Shown here piece by piece: positions 48,010 through 60,382 of a stretch of DNA of 64,000 nucleotides (position 1 is the first letter of the stretch; each line of letters begins with the position of its first letter). The DNA is taken from NCBI GenBank assembly GCA_021613375.1, contig CM038726.1, positions 7,310,349 through 7,374,348 of the forward strand, in the 5' to 3' direction. Under the pieces are notes generated by a model that was given only the letters and a program-made list of their open reading frames with translations, was not told the origin of the DNA and made no database searches. The translations under genes were made by a program, and so were the position numbers. Source of the DNA: Megaleporinus macrocephalus. Its lineage: Eukaryota > Chordata > Actinopteri > Characiformes > Anostomidae.

Positions 48010-49505
48010 CCTAACTCATCAGCCCTTTGCAAAAATGCAGAACATATTTCTTAGCAGTGTTTTAGTGTAATCAGTGTTGAGAAGTAACTGATAAATCTAA
48101 TCAAAATCATATTATGCAGCACCCCCGTGATGGTCATGGAAGGACATCTGGAAGTGCACTTCAGGAGAAAATTTCTTTATCAGAAATGCAGCTATAGGGA
48201 GGGCCAAGTTTATTCTATTGTGAAGGCACCACATGACTTTTTTCTTCACCAGATTGACTTCCATTAAGACACCCTTTACAGCACTACAACAGCATCAACA
48301 TTCTTAGATTACCATAAAACTGTCTGTCAGTGACCCCAGATCTGCACCTTTTATCTAACAGCCAAACTAATAAGTAAAGGCTCGACTAAACAAGTAGGTT
48401 TTTAAGTTCTCTTTAAGTTTTTCAACTGCACCCTCTGATGTAACTATCATCTATGTAGACGTGATGGTTCATAATAAGAAGAAAGTTCCTTCAGGTACTG
48501 AGTAGCGAGGCTGTACTCTAAAGGACTCTAAAGGCCGGCACAAACTGGAAGCAAAGTGTAGAGTAGGCTAGTGTTGCATCACGTAATGGCGTGGTGCTAT
48601 AGAATGTATCTACAGAATCCACTGAAGTGCACTTCTTCATTAGGGGAGCACCTCATTGGGCACAGTATCATGTAACATTTTCAATAATAAAGAGTGGGGT
48701 AGAGCACTTTTTATTATTGGAAAGGCAATCACAGGACAAGTTTTCTCCACTGTAAGGGCACCACTGTATAAGGCACTGCATCACACGCCCTTCACTGCGC
48801 TACAGTTTCTTGCTCTAAAGAAAACATTAGTTTGTTCCAATGTGTGGACCAGACAATATGGCACTTCTTGGTTTTGGCACTCGGGTGTCACTTTAACAAC
48901 CATTGAGTCACTTTGCACCCTTAAATATTGTACTGTCATACATCACCTACATATATTTTTTGATGAACTACAAATAAATGCACTTTGTTTAGATCATTTT
49001 TTGCTTGGAACATTTTGTGGGACTTGGACAAGAGGCTTATTACTCTGTTAAGGCATTCAAGAGCATTGTTCTCATAAAGATGTTTGTTGTTTTTATATTT
49101 CAAGCTGAGCAAAACAACAGCATTTAGACTTTGGCCTAGTAATAAAATCTGGCACAGTCGTATCAGATGTTGGCGGCTGTTCTTCTCTTGCAGCAGGGCA
49201 GTCTTTGGATTGCTTTTCTTCTGTTTCTTTAACTTATTATTACTTAAAATGTCCGGCGTTATAATCTAAAAACAGAAACACATAATTCTCATCTAATATA
49301 GGATTTACGTGTTCTAGTAGGATGTGTAAATGGGGTTGTTTATCCTAGGATTCAATTCTGTGCAATCTAATAACTGGACTTTGTAACCAGGGTGGAGCTT
49401 AATTGACCTTCAGAATGTTATACAGTGTGGTAGTGGTCATTACTAAAAACAAGCCTAGCACACTGAAAGAACACTTTTCTTTCATTACATAAACTGGTAT
49501 ACAAA
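48010..49505. other. Intergenic stretch, no gene recognised
   Basis: The 131-codon open frame at 48656-49051 has no family signature. Two stretches (48170-48235 and 48700-48770) are loosely alike (TTAT...GGAA/AGAA, then GTGAAGGCACCAC or GTAAGGGCACCAC), suggesting an old repeat. Nothing else is supported. Confidence 0.4.
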
Positions 49506-49509
49506 GAAG

Positions 49510-52500
49510 ATGGCAACTGGAGTACACTCATCGTATGGTAAGTTTTAACCTGATGGGGTTACATAATACAAAATGTATGAACTGAAGCTATGATGAAAAT
49601 CAAAATGTATCGCTCTATTATTATATATTTGCTGGAACTGAGATGGTTTGGCTTATATGTGCTGCATGTTTTAACTTACGGGCTTGGATCTTTATGTAAG
49701 TGTGATTGTTCACATGTAAAAAAAAAATTGTAGCCACAAGAAATGCAGAGATATTTTAACGAACCATGTATTAAAATATTGTGTCTTAATCAGAAAAGAT
49801 CTGTGGTGAAATGGCTACAGTAAAAAAAAATAATAATTAATGAACAAACTGTTCATTTTTCTTTACTGATCTTGATGGTGGTGCTCATGGGTAGTGTAGT
49901 TCAGGAGTTGGTGTGATGTGTGCACTAACAGAGGAAGACAAAATGGTGTAAACACCTAACAAGGTACAGTTGCATGCACACATTCGAGCGACCCTGGCGA
50001 AATTGTATTCTAAAATGAGCAAAATATATATTTTTAAAAATTATAAGCGTATAAATGTTTATAGAAATATTTATCATTTTTGAAGTAAACATAAGTAAAC
50101 ACTTCTTCTCTAGCAAATCAGCAAACAAATGTAAAGCAGGGTTACTTTATATTTGATAAACTGGACAACTACTTAGTGTATTTAGTAATGTCCCGATAAA
50201 TTTGAACCTTGCCATCTTGAATATCTCTAGAATTTTTTTATTAATGCTTTCTTGTGCAACATTTCTAGTTCTGTCAGGTTCTTGGGTCATCTTGCATGCA
50301 CAGCATGATTTACCCAAAGATTGTGTAAGTATAAACAGAATTAACTGCAAGAAGTGGTATTTGAACTATCCTTAAAGATTTACCAACAATACCTTGACAT
50401 TTATAGAACTTGAATATATATTCAAGCAGGGAACGTTTCCACAACTTTGATTAAAAATTCTAATGACGTTTTAGAAAAATTATTTAATCTAATGTCCAAA
50501 GTTTATCATTGCAAATAATTTTTCTAATTAGTTAAAGGTTTAGTAAGACCTTTAGTTTAGACCTTAACTACAACATTCAGAGAATGGATAATTATGTTAC
50601 ATTAGTTATTAGAGAACGTTATCCTGCCTTCTAGTATTCTGGAAATAACTTTCTGATTAAAACATTAATAGAACATGTGAGTAGTTCTCAGAACGTGTTT
50701 AAAAGAAAAAAAAATGTAGATTTTAGTTTTTCTACTTTTTTAACTGTCTAAAGAAGAACAGCCCTGTAGATTTTGATGTTTTTAGAATGAATAATAAGTC
50801 AACAGCACTTTCTTTTAATGTGACTTCAAACACAGGTTGTTGTAATGAGGTTACAGATAAGATTTTCTTCTGACTTCCATTCAGATTGTGCTGTTCAAAT
50901 AGTGCTCTTGTACCAGCTAAAACCTTTGCTGTCCTGAGGAAGTTCTGCTGTGCTTTTCTGGTCCGTTTTCTGAGGCTTTCAGATCATGTGTTGATTTCCA
51001 CAGTTTCCTTTAACATCCTATTCTTAATGATATTTAAAATAGTGGAATTTCAGTCATTCCTTTATCCATCTAAAAAATGGCTCATCCTTCTGGGTGAGTT
51101 AGGTGTTGGAGGAGCCTCTTTGATCCCACTACTTTCTATATGGATTTTTTTTCCTTTTCTTTACTTTTTTTTGTTTATTCATTTATTTATTTTTTTTATT
51201 GAGCTTCAGTTGAATTTATCTAAAATTCACACCAGTTAGCTATTTTTTGCATGTGTGTTACCTGTCTTTAGTGTTTCTATATGGCGCTATAAAGACCTGA
51301 ATCAAATATCTGTTTCAGCTGATGACAAGCATGTTACTATTCAAATGTTTTTTGCATTCACTATACATTATACAGTGTTACTAAACTCTGCTAAAGTCTG
51401 AGGAGATTAATAAATTAATGTGATCAGTTATTAATCTCAGTGTTGCTGACCTCTGCTAAAGTCTGAGTAGACTGATAAAGCAATGTATTAGTTATTAATC
51501 TGTGTTACAGAGCTCAGCTAAAGTCCGAATAGACTAATAAATCCATTTGATGAGTAGTTGTCAGTATATCTCCGCATTAATAAATTCTTTTTCTCCTGGT
51601 CATTGGACTGTGGACATGCTAATGAACAGTTAGTGGGAGAGAAGGAAAAATGTAATCAAATTATATGTGATTTTTGTAATGACATTAACACACATTAAAA
51701 GAATACTTGCAGGAAAAATTGCAGGACAATTACTACCAACCAGTAAAAAAATTACTTTTATGTATTGCACTTCAATATATTACTGAATATATTTTGGACC
51801 ATTTTATTTTGCCCAACTCATATTTTTGTCTTGCAGGTGACACATTCTATCTCCCAGAGGTAAGGATTGTGTTGTTAGCATATAGAAATGCTGGGAAGAG
51901 GTCAGCAGGCAATACTATCCTGGGCAGAGAGGAGTTTGACTGTGAGAGGACTTTTGAGTGTGTGAAGAGACAAAGAGAAATAGCAGGGAGACACATCACT
52001 GTGGTTAGTGAGGGAAATATCTACAGAGGGAAGCACTGAGTTACTGAAACAGGAGATTGTGTTCAGTGTGACTCTGTGTCCTCCAGGACCTCACGCAGTA
52101 CTGCTCGTCATACCTACCGCCGTGTCGTTCTCACAGAATCACAAGAAGGTATTAGAAGGATATCTAAAACTGATCAGTGGCAGAGTCTGGAGTCACACTA
52201 TAGTACTGTTCACTGCTGGAGACTTTTTGGAAGACAGGACAATAGAGCATCACATCAAGAGTGAAGGGAAGGACCTCCAGCAGCTGGTGGAGAAATGTGA
52301 AAACAGGTATCATGTTTTCAACAATAAAAACAGGGGTGATGAAACTCAGGTCACAGAACTGCTGGAGAAGATAGAGGAGATGGTGGCAGAAAATGGTGGG
52401 CATCATTTTGAACTGGACAGTAAGATTCTACAGAAGATTGAAGAGAAGAAGAGAGAACAGAAAGAGAGAGCAAAAGAGAGGATGATGAGGGTGCAGCGAC

Positions 52501-55500
52501 AGAGGGAAGACATCAGATCAAAAATGGGTATGTTCATGTTGTAAATAAACAGTTCCTTTTTTAATCGGCTTAATTTTCAAACAAATTGAGTTTCAGTGAG
52601 TCTCAATGAGCATAAATTGTGTCTCTCTAACTTTACTGAAAAGATGGACTCACTCACTCATTAATCTATATCGCTTATGCTCCTCAGTAATATTGAAGGT
52701 GGTGCTGGAGCCTATCCCTGTCTATCCCAGCACCTCCTTCAATATTACTATTATTAGGTGGAAACACCCTGGACAGGTCACCATTCCAAAATTCCAAGAC
52801 ACCATTCCTGCAGAAAATATTTCTATCGATAAATTATTTTGTAAAACCCTTCCAACCCACCCTTCCAAAATCTCTATTATTTACAGAATCTGGCAGAATA
52901 TGCATGAAGGTTTCAGTCTCCGTAGACCAAATTAGAATGGTTGTAAACATGAACATTGGCTATACTTGGTGGATAACATAACTTGTAAAGACAGCTGGTT
53001 TTAAGTATCGGTAAACACAAATAGAACAGACTTAGAGTCAAAATATGGTCAATAATCATTACAAATGTTTATGTATGAGGCTGTAATGTCAAATGTTTTG
53101 TGGGGATATAAGGTTTATTGGCCTTTAAGAAATGTGAAGGTGCTGCTACCCTGCTACTGCTGATTAACAGTGGAAGATACAGAGTGAGAGGGAATGAAAA
53201 AGTCTTTAGGGAAAAAGAGGTGGTGGACAGCGATTGGTCAGAGTAATGATTCAAAAAGCGACATAGCATTGGAGTCTTCCTGGAAGAACTTGCACTAAAG
53301 CTTTTCTTTCTGATCTCTCACTTTGCTATACGAATGTAGACCATGCCATTGATTACACCGTAATCAAGCTTGCTGGACATGGTTGTCTCTGGTTTTATTG
53401 TCCCTCCTCTCCACCTTGATTTCAGGCATGGGATCTGCTGGAATTGCAAATTCTACTTAGCATCTGTCTCAATTCCTTGCAGAAGCTCTCTATTGGATCT
53501 TGTTCAATGTGCAGAAGCTATCATTTATTCTCAACCTTCTTGATGACTTTCTGGTTATCATTCCCCATCTTTACCTCCAGCATGTGGCCTCAATGCTCTA
53601 TTTAGCACCTTTCGCTACTGGTGGGCTCTTCAACCCTACTCGAGTTCCTTGGTATCATTTTGGAGTCAGTCTTCTTGCAAGCCTCCCTTCTTTGGGTTCT
53701 TTGGGAAAAACATTGACCGTATGACGCCTTCTCTGCTTTTATCAATTCTGCCAGCTGTACTAAACAGCAGCTCCTTACTCTTCTAGGCCACCTCAATCAC
53801 GTTATTTAAATCGACCCTATGGTTGGTCCTTCATTTCACATTTGCTTCCTCTTTGCCTCTTTACTTCAATTATTGCACCATTAGACAAGTCTTGCCTCAT
53901 GGAGTCCAAGTTCTGGCTCACCCTTCTCTACCACTGGAATGTCATCTCCTTTTTCTATGATTATGTCAACTCCAACTTAGACGCCCAGCTTTTTACTGAC
54001 ACCACTCTTCCATTGGTTCACCTCTCTCTAGCCCATGCCATTTATCCGCCTAGCCACCAGGCCTGATGGCTCTTCTGCCCTCTAGGAAGTTTACTCAATT
54101 GTCATTGGTTCTCTCTTTGGAGAGCAAAAGTGAACAGGAAAAGTGATAATAATTTACTCAAACAAGTCTGCTGGCCATCAACCCACACCTGTGCCTCCTA
54201 ACCCACATCTATAATAACATTTTTTTAAAGCTTAGGGTGCTCTCAGTGCTCTCAGCCATCCTCCCACAAACATTTTTGACCAACTGGTCAGGCTGAAAAT
54301 TCTTCCAAAATTACCACACCTTGCACAACATTGCCAGCCCTTCAGATGACCTCTCCATAACCGCCACCTTTCTCCTGTCAACCAGCTCTTAACGGCCTAC
54401 AAATAACCTGCTAATCTGAATTGCAAATCACAATAACAAATAACCCATAAGGTTTGGGCAGATGAGGACCAAATAGATCAGTTTTTATTTAGTGTCATTG
54501 ATTCAGTCAGTGATTTTATTCAGTCAGTGATTATTTAGTGTAATTAAAAGGAAAAATTATGTTACCCATGATCCATTCCCACTTGTTTTAGAATTAGTTG
54601 CAGTTCTTGAGTTGTTCATAAAGTGAAACATAAAATGTTGTGCACATAATGCTGTCTGTTTAATACATGTCACAAAATGTATTGTTTATTTATGGTATAA
54701 TTTATTTTTTCAATCTTCCAGGAGCCAGCCCACTTTTCTCAGATCTAAGGATTGTGCTGCTGGGGTACAGATATTCTGGGAAGAGTTCAGCAGGAAACAC
54801 CATCCTGAACAGAGAGGAGTTTGAGTTTAAGAGAACTGCTCAGTGTGTAAAGAGACAGAGAGAAGTAGCAGAGAGACACATCACTGTGGTTGAAGCTCCA
54901 GGATGGTGGAAGAATAAACTCGTAGAAAACTGCTGTGTTTTATTTAAACAGGAGATGGTGCTCAGTATGTCACTATGTCCTCCAGGACCTCACATATTTT
55001 TGCTAGTGATACGTGTTGACAGCTCATTTAAAGAAACCGAAAGAAAAGCAATTGAAGGATATCTGAAACTTCTAACTGATACAGTCTGGAGTCACACTAT
55101 AGTGCTGTTCACCTGTGGAGACTGTCTGGGAGACACACCCATAGAGCAGAACATTGAGAGTGAAGGGAAGGACCTCCAGTGGCTGGTGGAGAAATGTGGG
55201 AACAGGTATCATGTTCTCAACAACATGAACAGGAGTGATGACTCTCAGGTCACAGAGCTGCTGGAGAAGATAGAGGAGATGGTGGCAGCAAACAGTGGAC
55301 GCCATTTTGAAATGGACAGTAAGATTCTACAGGAGGTGGAAGAGAAGAGGAGAGCAGAAGGAGAGAGAGGAAAAGAGAGGATGATGAAGGTGCAAAAACA
55401 GAGAGAAGAGATAAAATCAAAGGGTAAGTTAATTTCTTTTTATTTTTTGCAATTAAACTAATAATGATGAGTAACAAGGATGCAACGCAACATAGATGTT

Positions 55501-58500
55501 CTTAGTCTGCTGTTAGATTGCTTCATTGGTTTTGTACTTCATCAGTGCTGACAAACTATGTATACAAATGCTGAGTAACTCAACTGTTCAGTTACATTAA
55601 GGTCATTCCTTGCCAGCTCGCTCATTTCATTTACTTTCATGAATGACTTCATCCAAAAATGTATGTAACATATGAAAACATCCTAAATGCTCATTTAACA
55701 CACAGAGACTGAACTATGCTGAAATGGTTACTAGTAATAGTAAAGAGTAATCTGGTGTCATATTAATAAATCCCCACAACAGGTCAATGTCTGGCAATAT
55801 TTACCTCTGATTAAACATATTTTCAATTTTTTTATTATTAATTTCTGTATCCAGTATTTAAATATAAATAACTTTAAAATGATTTCACAACCCAAAAATC
55901 TATTTTGTAGGCGTGTTTATGTTTTCAAACGGGACTAATCCTATTTCCTTTGATCCTGAGACAATTAGTGCAATAATGACAGCACAATATAAGCAACAAG
56001 TAATATGTTCTTATATTTCTCATTTGTTGGGGTATCTGTGATGCATAGAAGCTTTTGTTTTGCTGGCCACATTGAACAATTTTGACGTCCTCCAATAAAT
56101 TGAACCTGTTATATTTGTATATTTAAATAAGTATTTGACTATATTTGACTATATTTGTACCCAGTTAACAATTCGGCATGGCTCAGTCATTATACGAGCA
56201 GTTAAACATTTATGACAATTCAGAACCTAACCTGCCAAGCTTTCTATCTATTTGGAAAATCCATGATGTGACTGGACAGGCCCTGAATGAGCTGGCATGA
56301 AGTGGTTCATCAGTAAAAAAAAAATAATAATAATAATTTATTCGCATTTCAAATATGAAACCATAGCAAAAAATCAACAGAACTTAATCAAATCAACATA
56401 AACTTAATCTATACATTTTCCTATAAACAGGTGATACACTGACACCAGAACTGAGGATTGTGTTAATGGGGTATAAAGGCTGCGGGAAGAGTACAGTAGG
56501 AAACGCCATCTTCAGCAGCAAAGAGTTTGATCTAAACAAAGCTGCTCAGAATGTCAAGAGAGAGGGACTAGCATGTGGGAAGCAGATCACTGTGGTTGAA
56601 TCTGACTGGCAATGTGCCAGTGTAGAACAGAGTTCCAAATTATACAGAGGGGGCATCATGGAAAGCGTGTGTCTGTGCTCTCCAGGACCCCATGCTTTAC
56701 TCCTAGTTCTACGTATGGACTCTAACTTTAAAGATATATATAGGAAAGCTGTGGCTGAACACTTGGAGCTTTTCGGTGAGAACATCTGGAGTCACACCGT
56801 GGTGGTGTTCACCTTTGTAGACTGGCTAGGAGACATGACTATAGAGCAGCACATAGAGAGTGAAGGGGAGGAACTCCAGTGGCTGGTGGACAAATGTGGG
56901 AACAGGTACCACGCTTACACTAGTGTACACAGCAGTGAAGGAAATCAGCTGCTGGAGAAGATAGAGGAGATGGTGGCAGCAAATGGTGGGCGGCATTTTG
57001 AAATACCCGCCAAGATTTGTGAGGAAGTCGAAGAGAAGAGGAAGATGGAAGAAAGATCCTAACTCCGGAGGATGGAGGTGCAGAAAAAGAGGGAGTTAAT
57101 CAAACGTCGTAAGGGTGAGTTTATGCTATCTGCAGGCTAGCAGTATGTACTGATAGATGCCATGACATTGACATAACAGTGACACCCAATCAAATCATAG
57201 AAGAAAAGCGGGTTAGTTAGAAATGTCTTTAAAATTCCGTAAGTGATTTTCTGTGCTTGGTATTAACATTAGGATCTAAAATAGCAAATGCTTTTTTTAT
57301 CATTAAAATTATTATTAGATAACAAGATGCCTCTGAAAATACACCACCATACATACATTCTTGCTTGTTACAAGATTTTAGCTGTAACAGTTTAAGGTCT
57401 AATTTGTCATATACTTCCTTTCATGATATGTTCCAAATTGGTTAATTTGTCAGATATTGGCTTTGAGTCTTGTTCTTTGCATACAGAGATTTCTCCAGAT
57501 TCTCTAAATATGTTGACAGATAAATAAGTTATTTTCAGTTTTATTTTAAGAAACATTATTTTTTGACAAAGGCTTGTCATTAGCTATGGCTAAACCAAAA
57601 CACACATCTGTAAGCCCATGTGGTCCCTCATAAAAAACCCTAAAAAAACCAATTATCCTAAACAGTTAAGCCCAAACGAGAAAGACTAATAGACATTAGA
57701 TGCAACAAAAAGTGCAATGGCACTTTTATATTCAGTACTTTATATTAGACACAGCTTTTTGAAGGAATATATGAGAAACTAAGCTGCCAGTATGACGTAT
57801 TTCTTGATATAGTCAGTTGGTTAATATATGAAGTCAGAATGATCATAAGATCCACTGAAGAACTTCAGAATAGCATTGAGCATCCAGGACTATATTTGGT
57901 TTAATTGTTTATACTGTTGTGTTTGGGTTTTTACTATAAGTGTAGAGTGGGTATTGCTAAAAGCAAAAAAACACATTTGTATCTTTTTTTTCTCATTTTT
58001 TTTCGTATCTCGCCATCTACAGAACTACAAAAAGGCCAACAAGTGTTTGAGAAGAGTTCAGAAAGTGGCCCAAAGGAATTTGACATCAGGTAAACTTAAG
58101 TTAGATGTCAATGGAAGGTAAAATTTCTAAGATTTAGAAACCTGTTGCACGAGCCTGGTTGTTATAACCAGATTCCTTACAGCGAAGGTTCAGTGTGCAG
58201 TTCAGCCTCAGGTTCAACACTTCATCTTTCAGGTTCCAGGAAGAAAGACCATCACCAACATCAAGTAGAGTGTCCATGAGAAGTGATGGGTCCTTGGGGA
58301 TACCGTTGAACTTCAGAGGAAAGATCGTTCCTGAACTTCAGAGGTGCCTTGTAATATTTATTTTATATAAAAAGGGTTATTTTTTTTTCTCATTATCAAC
58401 TTTCTAAAGCAAAGGTTTCTGGATACAAAAAAACACATAAGACCACATTTATGTGGTTCATACAAGTTATATGAGGATCCCAGTCCACTTTTTATATGTT

Positions 58501-59329
58501 GGCCAAATGATGGAGACGAAATGTTACTTTTGTTAACAGACTGGGGAACATTAAGACCAAAGTTTTCTGTTTCAGTTTAAGACTTGATGGAAGACCTTCA
58601 CCTGTCCAAAGTTACCACTCTATGAAGAGTAATCAGACCCCAGCAGCACCTTACGCCGAACGCCTTGGGTACTGATATATTTGTTAAATACTAAGAACTT
58701 GCGTAGTAGTTATACAATAGTGATTATTGTCAAAGAAATCATCAGTGCTTTTTATTAATTACCTTTTTATAAAAAAGCATTTTCACATAATTGACATGGT
58801 TGGCATTCTGGGTCTCTTTAGATGTTTCGTATGTGAAGGGATGCTGAGAGATGCAGTCACCTTGCCTTGTGGACACACCAGCTGTAGGCAGTGCACCCAG
58901 CATGATTATGAAGGAACGTATACCTGCTTACGATGCCAGACAGAATCAAGAATACAACCAGAGTTTCACCGGTATCCCGCGACTGCCGACGTGTTCCATC
59001 CAATTATGCCAACTGCTGCTTCTCCTCCCCTAGTAGGCTACGCTGGACCTGATGACATCGCCTGTGATATGTGCTTTGGGAGGAAGCTGAAAGCGATGAA
59101 GTCTTGTCTGACTTGTACAGCATCTTTCTGTGAAGAACACGCCAGGCCGCATTACACAGTAGCATTCCTGCAGAGACACGTACTGGTGGAGGCCACTGAA
59201 GACCTGCAGCAGAAACTCTGCCAACTGCACCACAGAGCTCTGGAGGTCTTCTGTAAAACAGACCAGACCCACATCTGCACCATGTGTCTGGCATTTGAAC
59301 ACAGAGGACATGATATTGATATAAAATGA
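49510..59329 (+). CDS. Three AIG1 (GIMAP) GTPase exons joined to RING/B-box; partly broken
   Basis: Model exons: 49510-49537 (MATGVHSSY), AIG1-1 51837-52527, AIG1-2 54722-55423, AIG1-3 56431-57114, linkers 58023-58089, 58233-58343 and 58576-58668, and RING/B-box 58822-59329. The AIG1 exons all start and end in phase 1, and the linker and RING phases fit, supporting one transcription unit. GIMAPs are immune-associated septin-like GTPases; RING/B-box proteins are ubiquitin ligases. AIG1-1 is frameshifted (691 nt, not a multiple of 3) and AIG1-3 has an in-frame TAA at 57060. Splicing the first exon to AIG1-2 and then straight to the linkers would give an open 502-aa product. The alternatives are a dying gene, or separate single-domain GIMAP genes and a RING gene sharing the region. 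Confidence 0.6.
51837..52527 (+). pseudogene. AIG1 exon 1 (frameshifted, G3 region lost)
   Basis: It begins GDTFYLPEVRIVLLAYRNAG with a P-loop AYRNAGKRSAGN, in which the first Gly is Ala and the usual Ser/Thr after Lys is Arg. Compared with the exon at 54722, about 14 nt are missing just after HITVV, where the G3 motif (EAPGWW in the neighbour) should lie. The frame then runs into TGA at 52037-52039. The rest (STELLKQEIVFSVTLCPPGP onwards to KKREQKERAKER) continues in another frame. A GTP-binding defect is inferred from the P-loop and G3 changes. Confidence 0.82.
52643..52790. repeat. Fish SINE-like repeat with perfect-looking hairpin
   Basis: Contains GGTGCTGGAGCCTATCCC and ACCCTGGACAGGTCACC, parts of a dispersed fish repeat. 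Arms at 52689-52708 and 52727-52746 are 20-bp inverted repeats with one mismatch around an 18-nt loop. Confidence 0.65.
53420..54115 (+). mobile_element. DIRS-like retrotransposon RT/RNase H remnant
   Basis: A frame near 53485 gives LAEALYWILFNVQKL-like residues, then LLDDFLVI (RT active-site block). This is followed by WYHFGVSL (FLGIELDS region) and, near 53880, LDKSCLMESKFWLTLLYHWN and DAQLFTDT, the RNase H-side motifs of fish DIRS/Ngaro elements. Multiple frameshifts. It lies in the intron between the first two AIG1 exons. Confidence 0.75.
54722..55423 (+). CDS. AIG1 exon 2: intact GIMAP-type GTPase domain
   Basis: Intact 702-nt exon, phase 1 to 1, after acceptor CAATCTTCCAG and before donor GTAAGT. 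The G1 P-loop is GYRYSGKSSAGN, a candidate G2 Thr lies in KRTAQC, G3 is VVEAPGWW (Glu in place of the usual Asp), and the AIG1 conserved box is LCPPGPHIFLLVIRVDSSF. The G4 region is FTCGDCLGD and G5-like sequence follows at NRYHVLNN. The C-terminal end, EEKRRAEGERGKERMMKVQK, is charged and likely helical. The exon lacks an ATG of its own in phase (upstream Met codons lie before the acceptor), so it needs the 49510 exon or an alternative start. Confidence 0.88.
56431..57114 (+). CDS. AIG1 exon 3: GIMAP-type domain with late stop and altered G3
   Basis: P-loop GYKGCGKSTVGN is intact. The G3 position reads VVESDWQ instead of VVEAPGWW. The conserved box SPGPHALLLVLRMDSNF and the G4-region FTFVDWLGD are present. 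A TAA at 57060-57062 interrupts the charged tail (EERS then LRRMEVQKKRE). Without that stop the exon would continue in frame to the donor at 57114 and join the linker exon at 58023. It may be a truncated end of a GIMAP protein or a nonsense mutation. Confidence 0.82.
58822..59329 (+). CDS. RING - B-box1 - B-box2 exon (TRIM-like)
   Basis: After acceptor CTCTTTAG the exon encodes a C3HC4 RING: CFVC, CGHTSCRQC, CLRC. B-box1 follows with CDMC, SCLTC, CEEH and a later His. B-box2 (CQLHH, FCKTD, CTMC, EHRGHD) has a full ligand set. It stops at TGA 59327-59329 right after HDIDIK, so the usual TRIM coiled coil and B30.2 are absent. The preceding linker exons carry two RPSP...SM(R/K)S motifs like linker repeats of fish NLR and TRIM genes. 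An AATAAA is at 59515. Ubiquitin ligase activity is inferred from the RING. Confidence 0.85.
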
Positions 59330-59690
59330 GAATCTTTCTTGATTAAGGAAAATTTTTGTAATACTGTATTGTGGACACTGCAGGCAAATTGTTAACATTT
59401 TTTTTTTTTTTTATTTTACATATAGTACATCATATTATATTAGAATACATACATAAGAACACAAATTCTATTAAAAGTATAAAGGATTTTTAATGTCGTA
59501 TGAGCTGGTTAGAGAATAAAGCTTGTAATTTTGCTAACGTCACTTTACAATATAGCAATCGTTGGCGAACATGGCAGTTTGGGGCATATAAGAGTTGTCA
59601 TATAAGAAAAAATCTTATTATTTGAAAATTATCAGTTAGTTTGAAAGCCTTTTTTTTAAGGTAGTCAGTGCAGTTCTTTTAAAACAGGAC

Positions 59691-59839
59691 TGTGGTAATG
59701 TGTTTCGGGTTGTCGTGAAGTACCTTGTTTAAATAGCGGGGAAGCGAGAATAAAACATTCACAAACAACTGCGAGGGCGTTCTCGATTCCCAGCTATTTA
59801 AACAAAGTACTTCGCGACCACCTGAAACACATTACCACA
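59691..59839. repeat. Long imperfect inverted repeat (~60-bp arms)
   Basis: The left arm begins TGTGGTAATGTGTTTCGGGT. The right arm, read in reverse complement, begins TGTGGTAATGTGTTTCAGGT. Arms share GAAGTAC and TTGTTTAAATAGC, around a ~20-nt loop. A further half-copy lies at 60196-60225. It may be a small MITE or a transcribed hairpin. Confidence 0.8.
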
Positions 59840-60382
59840 AAAGGTGGCAGCCGTAGGATCCAGTGTACCTGGAGAAAAGAATTACATTCATTACGGCATT
59901 GTATGAAGTAATTAAAGAACTGTATTTACCTGTAACATCAGAGGACAATAGCATGTTATAAAATATCAAATTATGTATACATGTGGGTGTTTCTGCTGTA
60001 AGCTTTAGTGTAAGCTGTACCCTGTGTTGTGTATTTATCCTTTGCGGTTTAGTCCAGACCGGCTAACAGGGTATATAATGGGGGGGAAGAAGAAAGAGAG
60101 GGGATGTGAAAACAGTGCAGTGTTGGCCAAGTGATAAGACTCGAGCGACTAAAAAGCAAAATTATGTTGTTTGTGGTGTAAATAGTTTTTGAAGATACTT
60201 CATGGCCACCCGACACACATTACCACAAGGACTGAACCTGACTGTTTTGTTTTTGTTAGGATGCAAGCTTCTTTGTTTTGTATTAGGAGCTCCAGTCAGA
60301 GCCCATTACAGTGATCAACTCTGCTGTAACAAACACATGAATGGGTTTTTCTGCAACACTCTGGGATAGAAAAGGCTAAATT

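Noticed and set aside
48656..49051. 131-codon open frame
   Set aside because: No recognisable motif, repeat-like sequence nearby, no compatible splice signals.
59004..59398. Open frames on the - strand over the RING/B-box exon
   Set aside because: Antisense shadows of the zinc-ligand-bearing + strand exon.
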